Assembly: GCA_020002185.1 (NCBI GenBank)
Contig: CM034533.1
Location: forward strand, 52,037,568 to 52,101,567
Length of the DNA stretch: 64,000 nt
Direction: 5' to 3'
Source: Paraescarpia echinospica
Taxonomy: Eukaryota; Annelida; Polychaeta; Sabellida; Siboglinidae
The notes under the pieces were generated by a model. It worked only from the letters and a program-made list of their open reading frames with translations. It was not told where the DNA came from and made no database searches. Each line of letters starts with the position of its first letter. Positions within the stretch are counted from its first letter, which is position 1. Of this stretch, positions 28,906 to 41,809 are shown piece after piece. The position numbers and the translations under genes were made by a program.

Positions 28906-29106
28906 AGTGATGTGTATAATGTACCTGTAGTTGTATTGTACTTTTCATTATTTTGTAGTCAATCTCATCAAATACTTTCAATAAAATGTTTTTACTTTAC
29001 ATTGTCTTTACTTTAATTCACATGCATTTCTAACAACAATATGCAATTTAACGAGGACACCACATTACTGCAAAATCCTCATGCAGACAAACAAAACTAT
29101 CACATA

Positions 29107-29405
29107 CAGGGGTGGATCCAGAAATCGAGTATGGGAGGCACAAAAACCTCCACTGGCAGCCAAACCAAATGGTGTAGTCTAAATGTTGTCGCTACCACGC
29201 TGCCATAACATCACCCGCTCCACTGGAGTGGTGATATTGGAAGACGCCATAACTTCAGCTTATTATTATCATCTAAACTGGAGCACATTTCAAACGGTCT
29301 GGGAGGACACAGTCGGGTGGGCCCATTATAACAGATTTGCAGACACGCCAAATTCTTATGGTCTAAGGGGGCACCTGTCTCCAGGCTAGCCTGGATCCGC
29401 CTATG
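29107..29405 (+). mobile_element. hAT-like MITE, 299 bp
   Basis: Ends CAGGGGTGGATCCAG and CTGGATCCGCCTATG are imperfect inverted repeats. ACATA flanks both sides directly. No coding capacity. A second copy in the other orientation lies at 55886-56165. Confidence 0.7.
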
Positions 29406-29499
29406 ACATACATGTTTATTGCTTGTATTTATAATTTTGATAACAGGTTTGGTGACAGAGTAACCACATTTGATAACACTCGTTTACCTGAAGGTGAAG

Positions 29500-30284
29500 A
29501 GCTTTGAAGCATACACCTGCATGTGGTGTCGACACACCTCAAGTTCTGAAAATATAGTACATGTATTAATAGTCAGCACTGATTGTTTCTAACAATAATC
29601 ATTTTAATGTACTTGCAAAAGTTGCAATGCAATGAATGACCACCTGCCAAATGCAACCAATGCCAACGGCCAAGAGCTATCTATATAATATATACACGGT
29701 ATGGGCATTAATGTCCATGATATTGAGGGGCGCTGGTTTTTTGAACATAACAAAAACTCACAGAAGGGACAATAAAAAAACCTGGTGAAACTACTGGAAT
29801 ATTCTTTTCCTTGTAAATAATTAAATACCAAGACTACATACAATTGAATTAAAATTAAATTTTAAAATGTCCCATAATAGTATTTTTTAATATAAAAGTA
29901 ATACATTTGTTAAATTACTATTACATTACTGTTGTTAGTAAATTATGTACATATTGGTTCAATAATTATAATTGTTACGGATCATTTATAATGCATTTAC
30001 ACTATTACTATTTTCCCAAGCCTACTTAGGCTACTAGCCTACTACCATATACGACATAGACATAATATAGTCACTATCATTGACATAAGTATATGCCATA
30101 GGCATAACGTCGTACTGTTAACTGATATTAGTCTATAGTAAACAGGGCCCAGCCAGGCCGCCCATACCGCCTTTGCCAATGACTAAAAGGAAAACAATCA
30201 AATAAATTTAGTACAAGCAACATTAATATATATATACCCATACGTCTAAATATACGTAATTATAGCTGAATAAATCGAAATTAC
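29500..30284. other. AT-rich region without recognised features
   Basis: AT-rich with TA-rich simple stretches near 30220. If the exon at 30285-30429 is real, this is its intron. Confidence 0.4.
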
Positions 30285-30429
30285 TAACCTGTCTGGAAGA
30301 ACCTTTGCAAACACTGCATCTCGTCTGTTGATATTGTGAATGACACCACGGCACGGGCAACGGCCCACGCCACGACCACAGTCCACTGGCACTGTCGCCA
30401 ACTCCTTCTGTTTGCTTTGTTTCTTCCAT
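30285..30429 (-). CDS. Possible first coding exon of a minus-strand host gene
   Basis: ATG at 30429 followed by about 48 codons and a donor CAG|GTTAGT. Composition is Trp/Cys/Ser-rich with C-S-V-C-K-G near the end. The upstream 250 bp are unusually rich in CG for this region, as for a promoter, and contain a DR1 motif. Not recognised; the downstream exons are uncertain. Confidence 0.4.
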
Positions 30430-30584
30430 AGTCGTTCTCTAATAGAAATACACCGTTATGCGTGGGTACTGTTTTTGTCTGTCTAATTTAGCCCATTTTG
30501 CCGTGTCGGTGGCATGTATGTTCGTGGACGTCCACTCGTTGCCTAAACTCGGAATTCCATAACATCGACAGCGCCAAAGGGTGG

Positions 30585-30597
30585 GGGTCAAAGGTCA
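30585..30597 (+). promoter_or_regulatory. DR1 nuclear-receptor motif
   Basis: GGGTCA-A-AGGTCA, a direct repeat spaced by one base, the consensus for HNF4/RXR/COUP-TF-type receptors. It is 156 bp upstream of the putative minus-strand start at 30429. Confidence 0.5.
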
Positions 30598-31632
30598 ATA
30601 TCGCCCATAATTCGCGATAACGATAAGACAAGAACGCGATTCCACGCCGAGTTCAATGTCCATACTCAGCTAAAATCGAAGCAAAAAAACGGATCCGCTT
30701 TTTATTAAAAACGAAAGAGTTCGCAGTTTTTGTATTAATTGTTATAAAAACGAACTAATACGTATGCATAAACGAACTAGGATATAATTGGGGAGTACCT
30801 GATTCCTCTGTTTTTTGTGAACTTACTAAGAAACGCGAGGAGCAAGACAATCGAATTGGTTGAGTACTTTTAAACGTTGTTTTATTCTTTGTCATAATTA
30901 TTGTGTTTATTATTTAAACGTGTTTCTTGTAATTTCGTTGGCTAGCAAGTTTCTTAATCGATCGTTTCTCGTTGAGCCTGTTCGGTATCTGTTCCTGCTG
31001 GTTGTAGCTTGCGGAGTTGCTGCGGCTCAGCGACACCCAGATCAAGACAACAAATTTTGGGGACTTCCGGTGGTGAATTGATTTGAATTTGGTGCAGCAA
31101 ACTTGCGAAAATATAAGGATATTTGATCAAGATAAGTGATATTATTGAGCGTATAGCATACATAACGTAATTATAGATATATATTAAGCAATATTTTTTT
31201 TTTAAAGTTAGCTAGAGGGAGTAATCTAGGGTAGATTAAAAGTAGGCGATTTGCGAGCGATAATTGGGGACGTTAATGTAATCGGAACGTTGTTTACAAA
31301 ATAGGTCACTGGCGAAGTTAGCGTACCGTGAACGACAATAGAATAGCGTTATTTGAGATAATCGGTGTAGTTAGATTAGTAATTAAAACCTGAAATAACA
31401 ATCTTTTAAAGTGTATAATAGTACACAGGAAACAGTCTTTGTAAAGACTACCTTGTATCTAAGCCTAACTTGAATACATTGTCATCGACATCGTAACTAG
31501 GTAAGGCACGGTGTGTCACTGTGTGTTAACAAATATAACTAACTATAACCTAAACAATCTGGTGTAAATTGTACACAGAAAAGTCTTTTCAAAGACTACA
31601 TAAAACTACTTTGAACATAAATAAATTCTGAT

Positions 31633-32841
31633 ATGGCACCTTGCAAGCGGCAGCTCAGGGCAAAACGACACCTAGTTTGCAACGACTGCCAGAGCTGGGT
31701 GGATTTTGCGTTGTCTGGCTGTCCAAAATCATGGGCAGAGACCAAAGATGACGGATTCACATTTCGGTGTATGGGGTGTTTGAGGGTGGAATGTCTGATG
31801 AAGGAGGTGTGTAAGTTGACGGATATAGTGAAGGAGATGGAGGCGAGACTCAACATAGAAATAGATGGAGCAGAGAGGGATGGCGCGGAGAGAGTTGAGA
31901 ATTCTACAACACGGAAGGAGCAGAGTTGTGACACAGAGACTGAAGAAAGGAGACTGAGAGGAAGGAAGGTGACCGGTGTGAAGGAACAAGACATTGAGAA
32001 AACAGAGGGACGGAGGAAAAGTGTTCGGCAGAGGAAAAGAAAACGGGCCAGTGGGGATAGATCAGCAGGTAGTCAGACTGTAGAGAACGAGGAGAGACAC
32101 GACAGCGATACAGGTGGTGAAGAGGTAGATACCACAGAGGCAGTTGGTAAGACTGTGAGACAGAAGACTGATGGAAGAAGACAGAGTGTTCAGCATAAAA
32201 CAGAAAACATGACAGGCGTGAAGGTGACAGGGGAGAAAGTGACCGTAGTGAAGGAGGTAGCCGGGGAAAAGGGACGGGAGAGGAGAGAAGAAAATGTGAT
32301 GGGAGGAAAGAAGAAGGGACGAAAGGAAGTGAGAGTAAATGTGCTAGAAGAGAAGATGACAGGAGAAAACGGGACAGGAAAGAAGGGAATGGAAGAGAAT
32401 GTGACAGGAGAGAAGACGACAAGAGGAAAAGACAACAACCAGACATATACAAACCGGAGGAGCTACTCCGAGGCAGTGATTGAGGGGGCAAGGAGAAAAG
32501 AGAGAGTGTTTATGGGCGATTCAATTCTGAGAAAAACAGACAAGACTATATGCGAGGGGAAGGACGTTGTTGTATGTCTACCGGGGGCTAGGATAGAGCA
32601 TGTGACCGAAAGGGTAGAGAAGATATTGGGGCATGGCAAGGGAGGGTCTATACTAGTACACGTTGGGACAAACAATGCAGACAAGGAGGGAACAACTGGG
32701 ATAGTTCAGAAGTACAGACATCTAGTGAGGAAGCTAAAGAAGACAAGAGTGGAACAGGTTGTTCTCTCAGGAATTTTGCCAGTAATGGGAGGAAGGGGGC
32801 AAGATACAGAAACTGTAAGAGGATGGCGATCAACGCACTAG
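31633..32841 (+). pseudogene. CR1 ORF1: zinc motif, coiled coil, SGNH esterase (frameshifted)
   Basis: 402 residues in frame to 32841. The N-terminal C-x2-C/C-x2-C pair (C-N-D-C ... C-M-G-C) is a PHD-like zinc site. The central 230 residues are Lys/Glu/Arg-rich with repeated V-T-G-E-K units, probably RNA-binding or coiled. From about residue 290 an SGNH hydrolase begins (M-G-D-S, then V-G-T-N-N). Compared with the copy at 62020, one G is missing in the run at 32795-32799, which shifts the frame before the D-x-x-H block (D-G-L-H-L, encoded near 32925, still present in another frame). A 15-bp in-frame difference lies near 32360. Confidence 0.88.
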
Positions 32842-33001
32842 TTGAGCAGATGTGTGAGGAAGAGGGCGTGGGATTCCTAGATTTATGGGGGTACTTTGTT
32901 GGGAGAGAAGATATGTACATGAGAGATGGCCTCCATCTAAGTGGAAAGAGGGCAGCAGTATTCTCAGAGAATCTGCTGCGATCTGTTGACAGTGGGACAG
33001 G

Positions 33002-35757
33002 TTGCATCTATTTAAACTAAATTCGCAGGGGGGACTCGCAGAGAAGCCTGAAACTGGAGGCATACATAAAGGCAGCAAAAATAATTCAGCAAAGAACAGT
33101 CTGGAAAACTGTTCTGAAGCTGGGTATAAATGTGTTTGTTTAAATGCAAGGAGTATAGTAAACAAAAGAAATGAACTAAACATTATGGTAGAAGATATTG
33201 ACCCTCACATAATAGGTATAACCGAATCATGGGCAACCACCGATATATCAGATGCCGAATTGGGACTGACAGGATATGTAATGTTTAGGAAAGATAGAAT
33301 AGGAAGAAGGGGAGGTGGAGTTATTTTATATATTAAAGAATCTATCCAGGCTTATGAAATAAAATTAGACAGAGAAGCAGATTGCAAAGAAGCTGTTTGG
33401 TGTAACATAGTTACAGGAAACTCAACGTTAATGGTTGGATTAGTTTATCGAAGTCCAAACATAAGCATAGAAGAGAATGAAAAAATACAAAACGCTATAA
33501 GGGAAGTGAGCAAACGGACTGTGTTATTATGGGGGATTTTAACCATGGGCATATAAAATGGAAATCTCTACAGAGTATGGGTAGTGAGGACACAAGTTTT
33601 TAGTTTTAGTACAAGATAGTTTCCTTTCTCAACATGTGCTAGAACCAACCAGGGGAGAGAATGTGTTAGACTTAGTTTTGTCCTCACAGAATGAATTAGT
33701 TGACAATGTTAAATTATGTGAGCCTCTGGGAAGTAGTGATCACAGCCAGATATATTTTACCGTCAAAGTAAAATCAGAAAGAAATAATAAAAAGCAGTTC
33801 AGGAGAAATTTCCACAAACGAAGATATAAGGAAATGAGGAAATATTTAGCAAAGATAGACTGGAATAATACACTGAAGAATAAGACAGCAACAGAATGCT
33901 GGAATATCTTAAAGAATGAAATAGAGTGCATCGTAGATAAATTTGTTCCCTTCAAAAAACAAGGGAAACGGACCAGAAAGAAATACTTATTGAAAGAAGC
34001 CATTAGAAAAATTAAGTTAAACAAATGATGTGGAAGTCATATAGACGTACTGGAAATGACGAAGACTACAACATTTATAAAGAAGCACTAAACCAAGCTA
34101 CAGCTGAAATTAGAAATTCAAAGAGAAGCTATGAACATAAATTAGCTTGTAATATAAAACATGACAGCAAGAGTTTTTATGCGTATGTTCGAAGCAAACA
34201 GAAAGTTCAGGATAAGGTCGGTCCTCTAGAAGATAGTGCTGGAAATATAATATCAGAAGGATTCTTAATGGCAGAAGACCTAAATGAGTATTTTAGCTCA
34301 GTGTTTACCAGAGAAGACACTAGTTCACTGCCAGTACCAGAGGCTAAGTTCAAGGGAGCAGAATCAGACTATTTAAGACAGTTAATTGTAACCCCAGAAA
34401 TGGTAGCTAAGAAAATTAGGGCTATGAAGGAAAATAAATCACCTGGAGTGGATGGTATTCCACCCAAACTACTATTGGAAATTGTAGAACAAATTAGCAT
34501 ACCGCTTGCAACAGTTTTCAACTTGTCATTAGAAGAGGGAGTGGTTCCTTTAGAATGGAAAGAAGCAAACATTATACCGTTATTTAAAAAAGGTTCGAGA
34601 AACAAGTCAAATAATTATAGACCAGTTAGTTTAACATCGGTGATTTGTAAATTATTAGAAAGACTAATTAAAGATCACATGGTGGATTTTCTTGTTAAAC
34701 ATAACTTGATAAACCCATCTCAACATTGGTTTCTAAAAGCGAGGTCATGCTTAACAAATATGTTATGTTTTTTGGAAGATATCACTAAGTGGGTAGATGA
34801 TGGATCACCAGTAGATATCATATACTTAGATTTTCAAAAAGCTTTCGACAAAGTGCCACATCAGAGATTACTGCTTAAACTAAAGGCCCATGGCATAGGA
34901 AATGGTATAATTAACTGGATAGAAAAATGGCTGATTGACAGAAGACAACGGGTAGTTGTTGATGGGAGGCTTCAAACTGGAAATCAGTTTTGAGTGGGGT
35001 TCCACAGGGATCAGTACTGGGACCTATATTATTCTTAATATATATAAACGATTTGGACGATGATATAGCTAGCAAGGTGTTGACATTTGCAGATGATACA
35101 AAAGTGTTTAGAAGGATTAAAAGTGATGGGGATAGACAGCATTTACAAGATGATCTAGACAGGTTGATCAAATGGTCTGAAAAGTGGCAAATGTTGTTCA
35201 ATTTTGGGAAATGTAAATGCCTTCACACAGGACATGGGAACGAATATGTAGAATATACAATGGGGGGAACTGTACTAAGTACTACTGTAAAAGAAAAAGA
35301 CTTAGGGCTGACAATTAGTGCTGACATGAAGGTTTCAGAGCAGTGTGGAATTGCAGCTTCAAAGGGAAATCAAATCCTTGGATTGATTAGGCGAAATATA
35401 GCATATAAAGAAAAAGAACTAATAATACCGCTGTACAAAACAATAGTTAGGCCTCATTTAGAATATTGTATACAAGCGTGGAGGCCATACCGCAAGAAGG
35501 ACATAGATATGCTAGAAAGAGTACAGAGGAGAGCGACTAAAATGATACCAAAACTGAGGGATCTTAGTTATGAAAAACGCCTAAAAGAATGTGGTTTAAC
35601 AACACTAGAGACCAGGAGACTGAGAGGAGATCAGATAGAAGTGTTTAAAATATTGAATGGTTATGAAAATATTGATAGAAATATGTTTTTTTCAGTTAAG
35701 AAAGATAGAAAGACTAGAGGACATGAAGTTACATTAGTAAAGGAGCAGTGTAGATAA
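33002..35757 (+). pseudogene. CR1 ORF2: endonuclease and reverse transcriptase (four frameshifts)
   Basis: Endonuclease part 33002-33556 (N-A-R-S-I-V-N-K, G-I-T-E-S-W, R-G-G-G-V). Linker parts 33636-34028 and 34025-. RT part 34025-34993 (S-P-G-V-D-G-I, N-Y-R-P-V-S-L-T, Y-L-D-F-Q-K-A-F-D) and 34990-35757 (S-G-V-P-Q-G-S-V-L-G-P, F-A-D-D-T-K). The frames change near 33507 (one G fewer than in the second copy), 33590, 34020 and 34985. The reverse-transcriptase active-site aspartates are intact, but the protein is broken. Confidence 0.9.
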
Positions 35758-36390
35758 GACGTGAGAAAGTTCTCATTTTCACAAAGGACTGTGAATGAAT
35801 GGAACAGATTATCTGATGATTGTGTGGGTGCTAGTAGTGTGAATATGTTTAAAAATAAAATCGACACATACCTCAGAAGGGCTGGATATATGTAGATAAA
35901 AGGGTTGGACTCTCGATAAGCCAAAGGGCTTCCTTGTCCACCTGCCATCTAGAGTTAATTCTCTGGATGGCAATCTTGTTAAATCTTGTTAAAGATTTGG
36001 TTCCAGAACCGACGGGCAAAAGACAAACGCATAGAGAAAGCACAAGCCGATCAGCAGCTCCGGTAAGTCGACTCTCCTCAACTAAGACCCGTCCGCCATT
36101 ATCCGCATTTTTACATACATAGTTCCTAAGAAAATTACTATTGGTGTGATATATGAGTTTTCAGTGTGCAGTTTTGTTGGCTATAATACTGCATTAGATC
36201 TTTCACTTTACTGCAAACAAGTAAACACTGATCGCTCGCGTATCGGCACAGAGGCTTTTTGTAGACTTACTAGTCCTTCGACGTTAGAGAAACTAATGCG
36301 TGTAGGCCTATATATCTATATACCCATCCAATATCTTCAAAAACTTCTACCATATCCCAGTTTATTCTCCTTGTAGGATGTTAAATTCGT

Positions 36391-36765
36391 TTAGACATTT
36401 TCCACAGGTAAGATAATTCTACGATTGACATTACGAGAATGAGGTGTCATTTGTAGGACCTTTGGTTTCAGCGCGGTGTCTCCGTACCCGATGAGCGGCC
36501 AGCCGTTCATGGGACTGTACCCCGGCGTGTTCCCATGCAGGCCCTCCCCGCCTGCCGTCGCCGATGGTCGATGCTCCCCAGTCACCGGACAGAGCGAGTG
36601 ATACACGCCTCCATAACGGGTGTACCAATCACCTGCGCACGAATACAAACAACCACTGCGGAACGACACCAGTTTCGACGTCGCGTAAAATGTGTCACCG
36701 CAAACTTTAAAACGACGACACTTTAAAGCGACCGTGTCTGTTCCGGTAACCGGAATCACCCTCAC
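36391..36765 (-). CDS. Possible host exon, cysteine-containing
   Basis: A GC-richer island (about 36450-36770) with 124 open minus-strand codons, including C-G-D-T-F-Y-A-T, C-L-Y-S-C-A-G-D-W-Y and N-G-W-P-L-I-G-Y-G-D. The composition suggests a secreted or surface domain. Splice limits are not clear, and the other strand is also partly open. Not recognised. Confidence 0.3.
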   Translation of the reverse strand: MRVIPVTGTDTVALKCRRFKVCGDTFYATSKLVSFRSGCLYSCAGDWYTRYGGVYHSLCPVTGEHRPSATAGGEGLHGNTPGYSPMNGWPLIGYGDTALKPKVLQMTPHSRNVNRRIILPVENV

Positions 36766-37499
36766 AAGCCAGGGGTGGTGATATTAATACGAACACGAAT
36801 GTTCAGCGAATCACATGTAATTTGTCCCACTTGCGGTGTTGTGTGGGAACCAGCCAACTTCAAAGAGCAATTCCGGGAACTTGCAGATAGCACCGCCTGT
36901 CACAGCGCTACTGTCAGTAGTTGGTGTTTACTGTTAGAATGTTATGTATATAATTTGAGCATTTCGTGGGTACGACATTCAAACTGCGAACTATTATACG
37001 CAATTTGGCCTGCGGTAGGCTTACACGTTCAATTTATTTAATCGAGTGGTAATGGCAGTGTATTAATAAATTAGGAACAGACAAGGGTGGTTTACTTGCT
37101 TGAAGATGCACATACAATCGTCACAGAAAGACGCTGATAATGCAACAGTATTGAGCTTGCAACGTATACCCGGGTGTCTGGAAATGTTCGCGGAATCGAT
37201 TCATGTATTTGTATACCGGTTGGAACCACGGTGGCATGGCATCATTTTTAATATGCGTCTCCATTTATTAGTGCACCCGTTTTAAAGCATGTGGTGTATT
37301 GTTCAAATACTCCCATCCAAACGGAACGTGGGCAAAATAAGCATATTTTGACACACATTTAGGACCACTTGCATTGATCTGTGTTTAATGGTGTCTAATG
37401 CAGATTACAAAAGAATATGTTCAGTTACCGGATCAGTATGTGGTGATAAAGATCTGGATTTTATGGAGGAAGTTAGCGACACTGCGTGCCACTGAAACA

Positions 37500-38300
37500 C
37501 TGGCACAACTTGTTTCATCATCATCACCACCACCATCATCATCATCACCATCAATGTGCAGCCGTAGTGTCCCGTGATTGGACGAAGGCCTCAGCATGTC
37601 GTTTCCAAATGTGCCTGACTTGGGCTATCCTCTGCCAGATGGCGCCCTTCCAGTACTCGTCTAGTTCGTCTCTCCACCGTCCCGCTGGTTTTCTTCTAGG
37701 TTGTGATACGCGATGTCCAACGGTTATCTCGTAGTCTGCTGATGTGCCCTGCCCAGGTTCACTTCTGTTTTCTGATTTGTTCTATCTCGTCTATGACGTT
37801 TGTTTTTCACTCCCGATATGTGATGTTTAACATACTTCTTTCCATCTTTGTTTGTGCGGCTGCCTGGATGGTGAGTGCCCATGTTTCCGCGCCGTATATC
37901 ATCGGTGGAAGTACGCATGAGATGAGTTGTAGACTTGTCTCTTCAAGCAGGTTCCAAAGTTACCCTTGAAGATGTCGCGGTGTTTGGCGAATGCTGTCCA
38001 GCCGGCGGTGATTCTTCTTTGAATCTCCGGGCTATGTCTTGGTTTTTGTCTCTGATGCTGTATCGCTGTCCCTGGTAGACGTAGTTTTCAACGTTCTCTA
38101 TCTGCGTAGTGTTTTTATATATTGGTGTGTCAGTTTCTAGCATCATTTTTGTCTTCGAAATGTTCATCTTCAGACTTTGTTTTTTACTTTGATCAGTTAG
38201 CTCCTGCAGCAGTTTTGTAGTTCTTGCGGTATAGTAGCACATATGACTAACTATGTCGTCGGCGAAGCGAATATGACTGAGATATTCTCCGTCTATCCTC
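37500..38300 (-). mobile_element. RTE-type LINE fragment, degenerate
   Basis: On the minus strand: F-A-D-D-I (encoded about 38250-38270) followed by a long helix and K-M-N-I-S-K-T-K-M-M, then N-V-E-N-Y-V-Y-Q-G and, after frame changes, W-K-R-H-A-E-A-F near 37590 at the usual C-terminal end. Frameshifts and stops throughout. A CAT/CAC triplet run (37516-37552) adjoins the 3' end. Confidence 0.7.
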
Positions 38301-38409
38301 TAGCCTCTGGTTTCCCAGGTCAATCTTCGAAAATACTTCGGGAAAACGACCCCTGAATTTGGCAACATGAAGTAGACGCTGACACAATATCGCTCAGACC
38401 TTCGTAATT

Positions 38410-38720
38410 TAAAAAAAGGTAAAAGGTAAGTTCTTATGATGCGCAGGATTGTTCAAAATGCTTTTCACTTTACTTCCTGGCAGAACTGTTCAATCTTACA
38501 CCATCTCGACTTCTCTGGGAAGCATTCAGCCTCGCTGCAATTAATGCGCGAAAACTATTCGTACACAAATATCCACAACTGTCTACAGCCAGGTACTTAT
38601 TCATACAGCTGAGTGAACTGGAAGTAATGTAGAGTAAACCAACTTACCCAAGCACAGGATTCGAACACGCGTTCTCTCAGTCCAGAGTCCGGAGCTCTTA
38701 CCGCTGCGCTATTGCGCTCC
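38410..38720 (-). mobile_element. tRNA-derived SINE
   Basis: Minus strand. The head at 38720-38645 has an A box (TAGCGCAGCGGTAAGAG) and a B box GTTCGAATCC (38657-38666 on the plus strand as GGATTCGAAC). The body follows (CAGCTGTATGAATAAGTACC-type sequence). The tail is A/T-rich (CCTTTTACCTTTTTTT). Related body pieces lie at 28155-28385 and about 45445-45545. Confidence 0.8.
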
Positions 38721-41280
38721 ACAGCGCTGAACATACAAGTATCTGCGAGTGCGTAATGGTGTTTATGTAAGGATGTTGTGTGTTTTCTAACATCACGGGA
38801 CGGGCATTTTTGCTAGTACACAGTATATAACTATACCATACGCCTTCCGGTCCAATAATACAATGCACTGAACATACCAGATGGTAGTAAGACATTGGTT
38901 CATCGATGTCACTCGCCATCCAATTAGTGGCTTGGTCACACACGCTACGTCCTTGGTAGAATGCCAAATGTCTCCGTTCTTCTCCAGCACTTGTTGATGT
39001 TCTGACCGGTGAAAAAACAGCGAATATTAAACGTAACGTCACAGTCGGTGTCGTGACTAGAGCAATGCGCCGAACAACGTTTATACAGTGTCAAGCATGT
39101 CTATCAAATATCTACAGCCGACGATTTACAATATAGTTATTCTTTAGTTTACGCCACCACTTCAGTTGTCGCAAGTCAGCGGTCTGACATGTTATACCTC
39201 TATGATAGCTTATATGTTAATTTCGTCACGATTTTATATCACAGTTGTCAGGCCACACGTTTAGAAATGGTGTCTGATATATTGGTGTATGATGGCATTA
39301 ATACGTTAATTTGGAGGCAGTCTGGAAGTATCTCATCTCACTCACCTTCGTTAGCATCTTTGAACTTTGGGCCTCCGATCTATCAACGGGCGATTATATT
39401 AAAAAATACATGCAGTTAGTTTTACATATTTGAGTCATTATACTTTTAGACCACCAATTGGACTTTGGAACAAAATAAACTGAAAATTATGTTAAATAAC
39501 ACAAAAAGTTGGATAGCACATGTCAAATATATGCATATGGCTGCACAGGAAATGGTTACGCTGAATATGTAAAACTTTTGAATTTAAAAAAAGAAAAGAA
39601 ATTGACTATGCTACATGTTGGAGCAAAGCATCTCAATACTGTTACCATGCCTATAAAAAGAAATCTTGAATAAAATGCATTAAATAACATCAGAACTATT
39701 TTGACTGCTTTCTGTTGTGTGCACCAATGCTTATATTAGTTTAAATAACCTTACTTTTATTTTTTATATCTAACTGGGACATATTTTACGAGGAATTTTC
39801 AAAATTATTCCATACCATGGTAACGGTGTTTATAGTAACGGTTTTGAGAAATTAATGGTTTTCTGGGTATTACGCGAAATTTGGTGGTTTATTACTGGCC
39901 ATTGTTTCTTTATATCAAGGTGTTTCACTGTGGACTATCTCGCTATTTTTTTCGATTTTGAGAAAAAAACTGCGTCTTATATAATAAATGTTGGTAACGG
40001 TGTTCAGATTCAATAAACGTACGATGACATTTTTACATTTCTTATCTGAATTATGTGCAAACTACATAAGTTACACGGCAAACGCAATATTATTCATGAT
40101 GCGGTGACATCAAGCAAACTGTGGCGCCACATAATGGAATAAAAAGCATCATTTTCTGAACTGTATGTCGGGTGATAATCACTTAATTGACAAGGCTTCT
40201 CCCTTTAACACATGCATCAATCGTGCTGCCCTACAATGCCAGGAAATGTTTGAACAACATCCAGCCGCTTTTTTGAGGGGGTTCACCATTAGGAGAAACA
40301 GGGAATACTAAGATATGCAGTTAGGGGTTCACAGTTTAATATTTTCAGCCCAGGTTCAGCCCGGTCCGGCCCGCAAAATGTGTAACCAGGCTAAGCCCGC
40401 AAAATTTATAGGAGACCCGATCCGCGAGCTCAAAACCAGGCCCGCGCAGGACACTAGCGTGTGCGTGGGCGTATGCGTGCGCGTGCGCGTGCGCGTGTTT
40501 GTGTTCATGTGTGTCTGCCAGTCCAGAATTAACTCGTAGCTAGCCACAACAATTGCGGGAAACTGCGAACTTGTTATGTTTTGATGCAATATCTACAAGG
40601 TTACAAAGTTTGGAAATGCAAACTTACAGGTGCACATTCAAATGTTAATTTGTGGACATATAACAGTAATTATATACTATTTGTTGATGTCATTCGAGCG
40701 TTGTTAGTCGCGGGCAGTTGCGACCGTTATCTGGCTGCTATAACTCTAATGACATCAACAATCCGTGTGTAAATCTTTAATATTATGTAATTACTTACGC
40801 GTATACACGACTCTTCGTTAGGATCAACAGCCACTGTATACTCTATATAACCATACTTTGATGACGTAATGTTATTACAACTGCAAAGTCGGAAGAAGAG
40901 CAATGTCCAAGTAGCGCGACAGGTATGGAGTTTCATGATCGATGCGTTGTGAGACAGGTAAACTTAAATACTAAAATTAGATACTAAAATAATATGAGAT
41001 GTTTGATTGCAGGAAGCTAAGAAGAGATCGTATGTAATGCTGTCAAATATTGAATGGCTATGAAGACAGTAAACTGATTTACCCAGACTTATAAAAGATA
41101 GTAGAACTATGGAACATTAAATACATTTAGCTAAAGAACAATGCAGATTGGATATTGCATTTGTAATATTCATTCTTACACAATACGTTAAATTAAAGGA
41201 AAATATATCGATGTATTACATAGATTAAAAAACACATTAGGGATACAGTTCACAGATATCTGATAAATGCAGTTTACATA
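38721..41280. other. Intergenic, no recognised gene
   Basis: Short minus-strand open frames at 38698-39042 have cysteines but no clear splice sites or domain. A CG-rich GTGCGC alternating repeat is at about 40460-40505. Confidence 0.45.
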
Positions 41281-41311
41281 CGCATGAACAGTTCTTCCTT
41301 GCTTGCTCTCT

Positions 41312-41510
41312 GTATGTCTGCTGTCTGTCTGTCCGCCTGTCCGCCTGTCTGCCTGTCTGCCTGCCTGTCTGTCTGTCTGTCTCTGTCTCTGTCCCTGTCC
41401 CTGTCCCTCTCTGTTTGTCTGTCTGTCTGTCTATCCGTCTGTCTGTCTACCTATCTGTCTGTATGTCTCTCTGTCTCTCTGTCTCTCTCCCCCCTTTCTC
41501 TCTCAAGCAT
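41312..41510. repeat. CTGT/CTGC microsatellite
   Basis: About 200 bp of CTGTCTGT-type tetranucleotides interrupted by CCTGTC and CTCTGT variants. Confidence 0.95.
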
Positions 41511-41809
41511 TTGGACTAGACAATTGCTAATTTAAGTTCTATTACTTTGTTTGATGACCACGTCTCAGAGCAATAGATTATGTATAGCATTGCTGTTGAA
41601 AATCCACATTTTTATTGTAATTGTATATTATATGTTGATCTCCATATGTTTATTATTTCTTGAAATGCCCCCAATGGCTTTCCAATCATATGTTGATCTT
41701 AATTAATCGGTCGCCATCTTAAAACATTATACAAGTACGGTAGGTGGAACGGTTGATATTTTCCTTGTCGTTCAATAATGCATAATTTTACATTGCTAAC
41801 GTTATTGAT

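Larger units (their letters stand above)
31059..35996 (+). mobile_element. CR1-type LINE, full length, frameshifted
   Basis: The 5' end is set by the start of identity with the copy at 61446 (GGGGACTTCCGGTGG). The 5' untranslated part is about 570 bp. ORF1 (31633-) has a zinc-binding N-terminus and an SGNH hydrolase. ORF2 has an apurinic endonuclease and reverse transcriptase. The 3' end has short tandem repeats (AATCTTGTTA twice, about 35967-35990), as usual for CR1. At least five frameshifts make it inactive. Confidence 0.9.

Noticed and set aside
31729..32684. Ser/Leu/Pro-rich minus-strand frames opposite CR1 ORF1 (also 62116-63086)
   Set aside because: Antisense shadows of the Lys/Glu-rich ORF1.
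38640..38720. Functional tRNA gene
   Set aside because: A and B boxes are present, but the cloverleaf is imperfect and it is fused to a SINE body with copies elsewhere.
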